DNA of 64,000 bases from positions 4,588,001-4,652,000 of the forward strand of contig OY764903.1 in the NCBI GenBank assembly GCA_963668605.1, read 5' to 3'. Positions 59,483 to 64,000 of the stretch are shown piece after piece (the first letter of the stretch is position 1; every line of letters starts with the position of its first letter). The notes beneath the pieces were generated by a model. That model saw nothing but the letters and a program-made list of their open reading frames with translations. It ran no database searches and had not been told where the DNA came from. A program made the translations under genes and the position numbers. Origin of the DNA: G963668605 sp963668605. Lineage in GTDB: Bacteria > Acidobacteriota > Terriglobia > Bryobacterales > Bryobacteraceae.

Positions 59483-60219
59483 GCGCGGTGGTGGAGGTGA
59501 ACAACCTGATCAAGCGTTTCGGTGAGTTCGTCGCCGTGGATCGCGTTTCGCTGGCGGTCGAGCGCGGCGAGATCTTCGGATTCCTGGGTCCGAACGGCGC
59601 CGGAAAATCGACGACGATACGTATACTGTGCGGGTTGTTGGCGCCGACGGAAGGCACGGCGCGCGTAAATGGATTCGACGTAGCCACGCAGCCGGAAGAT
59701 GTGAAACAGAGCATCGGCTACATGTCGCAGAAGTTCTCACTGTACGACGACCTCACGGTTGTGGAGAACATCGATTTTTTCTCTGGGATCTATGACGTCG
59801 CGCGAGAGCGGCGCGAGGAGCGCAAAGCGTACGTCCTGCGCATGGCCGGACTCGAAGAGAAGCGCGAGACGATGACGCGCCTGTTGGCGGGCGGATGGAA
59901 ACAGCGCCTGGCGCTCGGTTGCGCGATTCTGCACGAGCCGCCGGTTCTGTTTCTGGATGAGCCGACTTCGGGTGTGGACCCGATCGCGCGGCGGGCATTC
60001 TGGGACCTAATCTATCAACTGGCCGAGGCCGGCAGCACGATTTTCGTGAGCACGCACTACATGGACGAGGCGGAGTACTGCCACCGCATCGCGCTGATGC
60101 ATCGCGGCAAAGTGATCGCGCTGGGATCGCCGGCGGAACTGAAGGCGCACATGAACGTGGCGACGATGGAGGATGTGTTTCTGAACGCCATCGAGACGGA
60201 AGTGCGGGGTGAAGGATGA
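59479..60219 (+). CDS. ABC exporter ATPase 2 (C-terminal half of YbhF type)
   Basis: 246 aa from an ATG at 59479; an upstream frame is the shadow of the first ATPase. Walker A GPNGAGKST, signature RLLAGGWKQRLALG (LAGG rather than LSGG), Walker B VLFLDEPTSGVD, His switch STHYMDEAEYCH. Paired with the first ATPase to form the heterodimer that YbhF provides as one chain. Overlaps the next gene by 4 bp. Confidence 0.93.
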   Translation: MSAVVEVNNLIKRFGEFVAVDRVSLAVERGEIFGFLGPNGAGKSTTIRILCGLLAPTEGTARVNGFDVATQPEDVKQSIGYMSQKFSLYDDLTVVENIDFFSGIYDVARERREERKAYVLRMAGLEEKRETMTRLLAGGWKQRLALGCAILHEPPVLFLDEPTSGVDPIARRAFWDLIYQLAEAGSTIFVSTHYMDEAEYCHRIALMHRGKVIALGSPAELKAHMNVATMEDVFLNAIETEVRGEG

Positions 60220-61349
60220 GTTTCCGGCGCTACAAGGCGATTGCGCACAAGGAGTTCCTGCACATCCTGCGGGATCCGCCGAGCCTGTTCGCGGCGCTGG
60301 CGATTCCGCTGTTGCTGCTGCTGTTGTTCGGCTATGCGCTGACGCTGGATGTGGACCGCATTCCCACGTATGTCTACGATCAGGACCAGACGCCGCAGAG
60401 CCGCGCAGTGATCGAGAGATTTCGCGGTTCGCGCTATTTCGAGATTCTCGGCACGGTGGAGGATTACCGTCAGATCGAGAAGGACATCGATCGCAGCCGC
60501 ATCCTGCTGGGCCTCGTGATTCCGCGCAACTTCGCGCACCAGTTGGAGGTCGGCAAGGAAGCCGAGGTGCAACTGCTGCTCGACGGCAGCGACTCGAACA
60601 CGGCTTCGATCGCGCTCGGCTACGCGGAAGCGCTCTTGCAGTTGTACGCGCTGGAGTTGCGCGAGGCCGCGCAGAACAGGAAAGGCGCTCCGCCGATGGC
60701 CGTGCCCGTGGAGGCGCGCATTCGGGTCTGGTACAACGAGGATCTGAAATCGAAGAACTACATCGTGCCGGGATTGATCGCCGTGATCCTGATGATCATC
60801 TCGGCGCTGCTGACCTCGCTGACGATCGCGCGGGAATGGGAGAGCGGCACGATGGAGCAATTGCTATCGACGCCGGTGCGGCCAGCCGAATTGCTGCTGG
60901 GGAAATTGAGCGCGTTTTTCGTGGTGGGTATCGTGGACATGCTGATCGCCCTGTTCGTCGGCGTGTTTGTGTTCGGAGTTCCCTTGCGCGGCAACGTCGC
61001 GCTTCTGTTCTTCACGAGTTGCATCTTTTTGTTCGGCGCCTTGTGCTGGGGCATTTTTCTTTCGGCGGCCACGCGTTCGCAATTGCTGGCCTATCAGGCG
61101 GGCGTGATCACGTCGTTCCTGCCGGCGTTCCTGCTCTCCGGTTTTATCTTCTCCATCGAAAACATGCCGAAAGTGATTCAGGCCGTGACGTATGTGACGC
61201 CGGCGCGCTATTTCGTCACGATTCTAAAAGGTATTTTCCTTAAGGGCACGGGTGTACGCATCCTCTGGATCGAGATTCTGCTGCTGGTGTTGTACGCGCT
61301 GGTTCTGTTTGTGATCGCGACGCGAAAAATGCGCCAGAAGGTGGCCTGA
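60216..61349 (+). CDS. ABC-2 type permease 1 (YbhS-like)
   Basis: 377 aa. One N-terminal membrane helix after KEFLHILRDPPSLF, a large periplasmic region (about 50-170), then five helices including the motif ALLTSLTIAREWESGTMEQLLSTPVRPAELLLGK. The E-loop EWESGTMEQLL is diagnostic for the ABC2-membrane family with YbhS/R. Exports through the inner membrane. 4-bp overlap with the ATPase and 3 bp to the next permease. Confidence 0.93.
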   Translation: MSFRRYKAIAHKEFLHILRDPPSLFAALAIPLLLLLLFGYALTLDVDRIPTYVYDQDQTPQSRAVIERFRGSRYFEILGTVEDYRQIEKDIDRSRILLGLVIPRNFAHQLEVGKEAEVQLLLDGSDSNTASIALGYAEALLQLYALELREAAQNRKGAPPMAVPVEARIRVWYNEDLKSKNYIVPGLIAVILMIISALLTSLTIAREWESGTMEQLLSTPVRPAELLLGKLSAFFVVGIVDMLIALFVGVFVFGVPLRGNVALLFFTSCIFLFGALCWGIFLSAATRSQLLAYQAGVITSFLPAFLLSGFIFSIENMPKVIQAVTYVTPARYFVTILKGIFLKGTGVRILWIEILLLVLYALVLFVIATRKMRQKVA

Positions 61350-61352
61350 GCG

Positions 61353-62510
61353 ATGTGGGAACGAATTGGAGTGATCGTCCGGAAAGAGTTCCGCCAGGCG
61401 CTGCGCGAGCCGCGCATGAGAGGACTACTGATCGTGCCGCCGCTGCTGCAACTGATCATCTTCGGCTATGCGGTCAACCTGGACGTGGAGAACAGCACGC
61501 TCGCCTGGATGGACCAGGATCGGACGCAGCGCAGCCGGGAGTTGCAGGATGCGTTTGTAAGCTCCGGGTATTTCCGGATCGTCGCGGCGCCGGCGAACGA
61601 GGCGGAACTGCACGACGCCCTCGACCGCGGCACGGTCCAATCCGCAGTGCGGATTCTGCCGGGATTCGCACGCGACATCGAACGCGGGCGCACGACCGCG
61701 GTCCAGATTCTGGTGGACGGCTCGAATTCGAACACGGCGTCGATCGTGGGCAACTACGCGACGAAGATTGTCGGGGCTTATTCGACGGAACTTCTGCAGC
61801 GTCAGATGGAAAAGAAGATGGCTGGGCCCTCGATGGCCGCGGGGGCGCCTGTGCACGCGAACATTCCAACGCTACGCGTGGCGAGCCGCGTCTGGTTCAA
61901 TCCCGAACTGCGCAGCCGCACGTACTTCGTGCCGGGCGTAATTGTGAACATCCTGATGCTGGTGACATTAACGCTGACGGCCATGGCGATCGTGCGCGAG
62001 AAAGAGATCGGCACGATGGAGCAGTTGATGGTGACGCCGGTGCGGCCCATCGAACTGATGCTAGGCAAGACGCTGCCGTTCGCCTGCGTGGGACTCGTGA
62101 ACATGGTGATGGTCACGCTGGCCGCGCGGTTAGTGTTTCACGTACCGATGCGAGGGCAGCCGTGGGTGCTGCTGCTTAGTACGGTGTTGTTTCTGATGAC
62201 GACGCTAGGAGTGGGGCTATTCCTGAGCACGGTATCGCGAACGCAGCAGCAAGCGATGATGTTGTCGTTCTTCTTTTTTCAACCCGCGTTCATGCTGAGC
62301 GGCTTCGCGTTTCCGATTCGCAATATGCCCGTGCCGGTGCAGTACCTGAGCTTTCTGAATCCAGCGCGTTACTTCATGGAAATCGCGCGCGGGATTTTTT
62401 TGAAGGGCGCAGGGGTCGAGGTATTGTGGCCGCAGATGCTGGCGTTGCTGGTGTTCGGCGTGGCGATACTGGGTGGCAGCGCGCTGCGCTTCCACAAGCG
62501 GCTGGATTGA
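61353..62510 (+). CDS. ABC-2 type permease 2 (YbhR-like)
   Basis: 385 aa with the same layout as the preceding permease (RKEFRQALREPRMRGLLIVPPLLQLIIFGYA, large outer loop, then MAIVREKEIGTMEQLMVTPVRPIELMLGK). The two are paralogues and form the heterodimeric channel. Last gene of the TetR-YbhGFSR operon. The stop at 62510 is followed by a CGTCAG-G-CTGACG hairpin (62528-62540), possibly its terminator. Confidence 0.92.
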   Translation: MWERIGVIVRKEFRQALREPRMRGLLIVPPLLQLIIFGYAVNLDVENSTLAWMDQDRTQRSRELQDAFVSSGYFRIVAAPANEAELHDALDRGTVQSAVRILPGFARDIERGRTTAVQILVDGSNSNTASIVGNYATKIVGAYSTELLQRQMEKKMAGPSMAAGAPVHANIPTLRVASRVWFNPELRSRTYFVPGVIVNILMLVTLTLTAMAIVREKEIGTMEQLMVTPVRPIELMLGKTLPFACVGLVNMVMVTLAARLVFHVPMRGQPWVLLLSTVLFLMTTLGVGLFLSTVSRTQQQAMMLSFFFFQPAFMLSGFAFPIRNMPVPVQYLSFLNPARYFMEIARGIFLKGAGVEVLWPQMLALLVFGVAILGGSALRFHKRLD

Positions 62511-62590
62511 GCGAGCGGAACGGGCGGCGTCAGGCTGACGAAGTGCCATCGGGTGGAGTGACCGGGATTTCGCCCGGCCACCCTCCCACA

Positions 62591-62624
62591 CCACCGGACG
62601 TGCGGTTTTCCGCATCCGGCGGTT
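62591..62624 (-). ncRNA. Group II intron domain V
   Basis: On the minus strand CCGGATGCGG-AAAA-CCGCACGTCCGG, a 34-nt hairpin with GNRA-like loop and two-base bulge, the catalytic core of group II introns. A second hairpin (GTGaCCGGG-loop-CCCGGcCAC, near 62557-62580) is domain VI with the branch-point region. Confidence 0.85.
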
Positions 62625-62638
62625 GAACCAAAGGCGAT

Positions 62639-63889
62639 CTAACGAGCCTCAAGATCGGTTGGAAACAAGAAGCCGTATCTCCGCAGTTTCGCGTGGCTGA
62701 TGGCGGTGTTGATTACAGGATGCACCGCCATCGCCCATGCTCCGCGACTGCTGCCGACCACGCCTAAGTGCCGGTCCCGCGTGATGCCAAGCTGCCGTAA
62801 CTTTCGCAGTCGTCCCCGCGTGTCGTGCCATCGCAACCAGAAACACTTCCGAATGTGCCGTCGAACCCAGCTTTCCAGGTCGCGAATCCGGGTCCGTGCT
62901 TCGACCAGCCGGAAGTACCCCCACCAGCCACGCACGTAGCGGTTCCAATCGTCACGCAGTTGTTTACTGCTGCGACTTCGCCGCGCATCCCAGAGTTCGC
63001 GAACCCGGTCCTTGAATCGTTCGACACTCTCCGGTGCTATTCCGATCCGCTTCTTGCAGTCCAGTCGAAAGCCCAGGAACTTACGTTCCCAAACCCTCCC
63101 CGTTCCGCTCTTGGCGGCATTCACCTTCAACCGCAGATGCTTCTCGATCCAGCCCTGTATCGAAGCCAGCGTTCGCTCCGCCGCCGCTTGACTGCCTACG
63201 TAGATATTGCAGTCATCGGCATAGCGGCAGAAGCTGTGCTGCCTCCGCTCCAGTTCCTTATCGAGCGCGTCCAGGTAGATGTTGGCCAGCAATGGAGACA
63301 GCGGTCCGCCTTGCGGCGTTCCCTCCACGCTTTTCGTCACCACCCCGTTCACCATGCTTCCCCGCCGCAGGTATTTCCCAATCAGTTGCAACACCCGTTT
63401 GTCCCGGATCACTTCCGCGATCCGGCCTATCAGGATGTCGTGATTGACGTGGTCGAAGAACTTGGCGATGTCTAGATCCACCACCCAGTCCTTCCCTCCC
63501 TGCGCATATTGCTGTGCGGCTCGCACGGCGTCCTGTGCGCTACGCCCCGGCCGGAATCCGTAACTGTGCCCGCTGAATTGCGGATCGAAGACCGGTGTCA
63601 GCACTTGCAATAACAACTGCTGTATGAACCGGTCCTGTACCGTCGGGATGCCCAGTGTCCGCGTGCCCCCGCTTGGCTTCGGTATCTCTACACGCCTCAC
63701 GGGACTTGGAACGTAGGTCCCCTTCAGAAGTTTGTCTTTGAGGATCCACCAGTTCGCCTGAAGATGCGATTCCAGTTGCGCCGTCGTCATCCGATCGATA
63801 CCCGCCGCTCCCCGGTTGCGTTTCACCGCCGCCAGCGCTTGCGCGTAGTTCTCGTCCCGTACGGCTGTTTCCATTAACGTCTCGTACAT
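62639..63889 (-). CDS. ltrA: Group II intron reverse transcriptase/maturase
   Basis: 416 aa. Reverse transcriptase blocks in order: RNRGAAGIDRMT, PKPSGGTRTLGIPTVQDR, DWVVDLDIAKFFDHVNHD, GTPQGGPLSPLLANIYLD and catalytic FCRYADDCNIYV (YADD), then the maturase X domain (WWGYFRLVEARTRIRDLESWVRRHIRKCFWLRW). There is no HNH endonuclease domain. Helps splice the intron and copies it into new sites. Intact frame. Confidence 0.96.
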   Translation of the reverse strand: MYETLMETAVRDENYAQALAAVKRNRGAAGIDRMTTAQLESHLQANWWILKDKLLKGTYVPSPVRRVEIPKPSGGTRTLGIPTVQDRFIQQLLLQVLTPVFDPQFSGHSYGFRPGRSAQDAVRAAQQYAQGGKDWVVDLDIAKFFDHVNHDILIGRIAEVIRDKRVLQLIGKYLRRGSMVNGVVTKSVEGTPQGGPLSPLLANIYLDALDKELERRQHSFCRYADDCNIYVGSQAAAERTLASIQGWIEKHLRLKVNAAKSGTGRVWERKFLGFRLDCKKRIGIAPESVERFKDRVRELWDARRSRSSKQLRDDWNRYVRGWWGYFRLVEARTRIRDLESWVRRHIRKCFWLRWHDTRGRLRKLRQLGITRDRHLGVVGSSRGAWAMAVHPVINTAISHAKLRRYGFLFPTDLEAR

Positions 63890-64000
63890 TGCTCTCCGTC
63901 GAGAGGTTCGCAGAGCTCCGGCATCGTCTCCTCGCGTTCAGACTTCCGCGGCTGCACCGCCTGATCCGAAAGCACTCCCGGGCTCTCGCCACCGTAGTTG

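Larger units (their letters stand above)
62548..64000 (-). mobile_element. Group II intron, 3' part (5' end outside the window)
   Basis: Reads leftward. It contains the intron-encoded maturase and, downstream of it, domains V and VI. The 3' splice boundary is best placed after CCACCCGAT (ending at 62548). Upstream of the maturase the intron continues past 64000, so its 5' end and insertion site are unknown. Intron type by D5 and maturase without endonuclease domain: bacterial, probably class C or a relative. Confidence 0.85.

Noticed and set aside
60209..61243. 344-codon frame shifted relative to permease 1
   Set aside because: Same-strand frame shadow; the permease frame has the membrane helices and ABC-2 motif.

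Overview
The window looks like a piece of an acidobacterial chromosome (Bryobacterales / 'Solibacter' type). Evidence: three large Oar-like TonB-dependent receptors that open with a carboxypeptidase-regulatory-like domain; a secreted protein ending in what looks like the C-terminal domain first defined in Solibacter (41616-40267); GC-rich host DNA; and many secreted beta-propeller or porin-like proteins. The assignment is inference from gene content, not from a marker-gene tree.

Bases 1 to about 9010 are the right-hand part of an integrated mobile element, visibly less GC-rich than the rest. It ends at an initiator tRNA (9087-9011, minus strand) that carries the attachment site. Reading inward from the tRNA: a tyrosine integrase with an excisionase-like HTH protein one base upstream, driven by a consensus promoter; a replication gene of Prim-Pol + DUF1376 type broken by an IS630-family insertion (4454-5617) so cleanly that the original frame can be rebuilt; a 122-aa unknown protein; two back-to-back promoter-structured RNA-terminator units (3293-3709); a 29-aa cysteine-rich micro-ORF; a secreted 301-aa protein; and a leftward operon of serine recombinase, ribbon-helix-helix protein and a secreted protein cut by the window edge. 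The left end of the element is outside the window.

From 9.2 to 41.6 kb the host chromosome carries an esterase/FG-GAP pair, a cupin and a PatZ-like acyl-CoA synthetase/acetyltransferase fusion, a five-gene leftward operon (response regulator, sensor kinase, PepSY-like, unknown, YVTN propeller), two divergent Oar-like receptors, an MFS transporter/glycosyltransferase/RimI run, a rightward five-gene operon joining two response-regulator proteins, a porin-like protein, a cupredoxin and a sensor kinase, and a third Oar-like receptor. From 41.6 to 64 kb come arginine genes argC-argB-NAGS with a tandem ARG-box-like operator, nitrogen control genes amtB-glnK-glnD, a tryptophanase-family lyase, a TetR-controlled YbhGFSR-type ABC exporter, and a group II intron that runs off the right edge.

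The most novel signals are non-coding. A 44-bp double-hairpin repeat occurs three times with compensatory base changes, once inside the reading frame of a glycosyltransferase. There are three head-to-tail copies of an exact 100-bp unit between a receptor stop codon and a response-regulator start, an inverted pair of triple-hairpin repeats, a 44-bp near-perfect palindrome, and the tandem structured RNAs of the mobile element. One Oar-like receptor appears to have ACG where its ATG should be.
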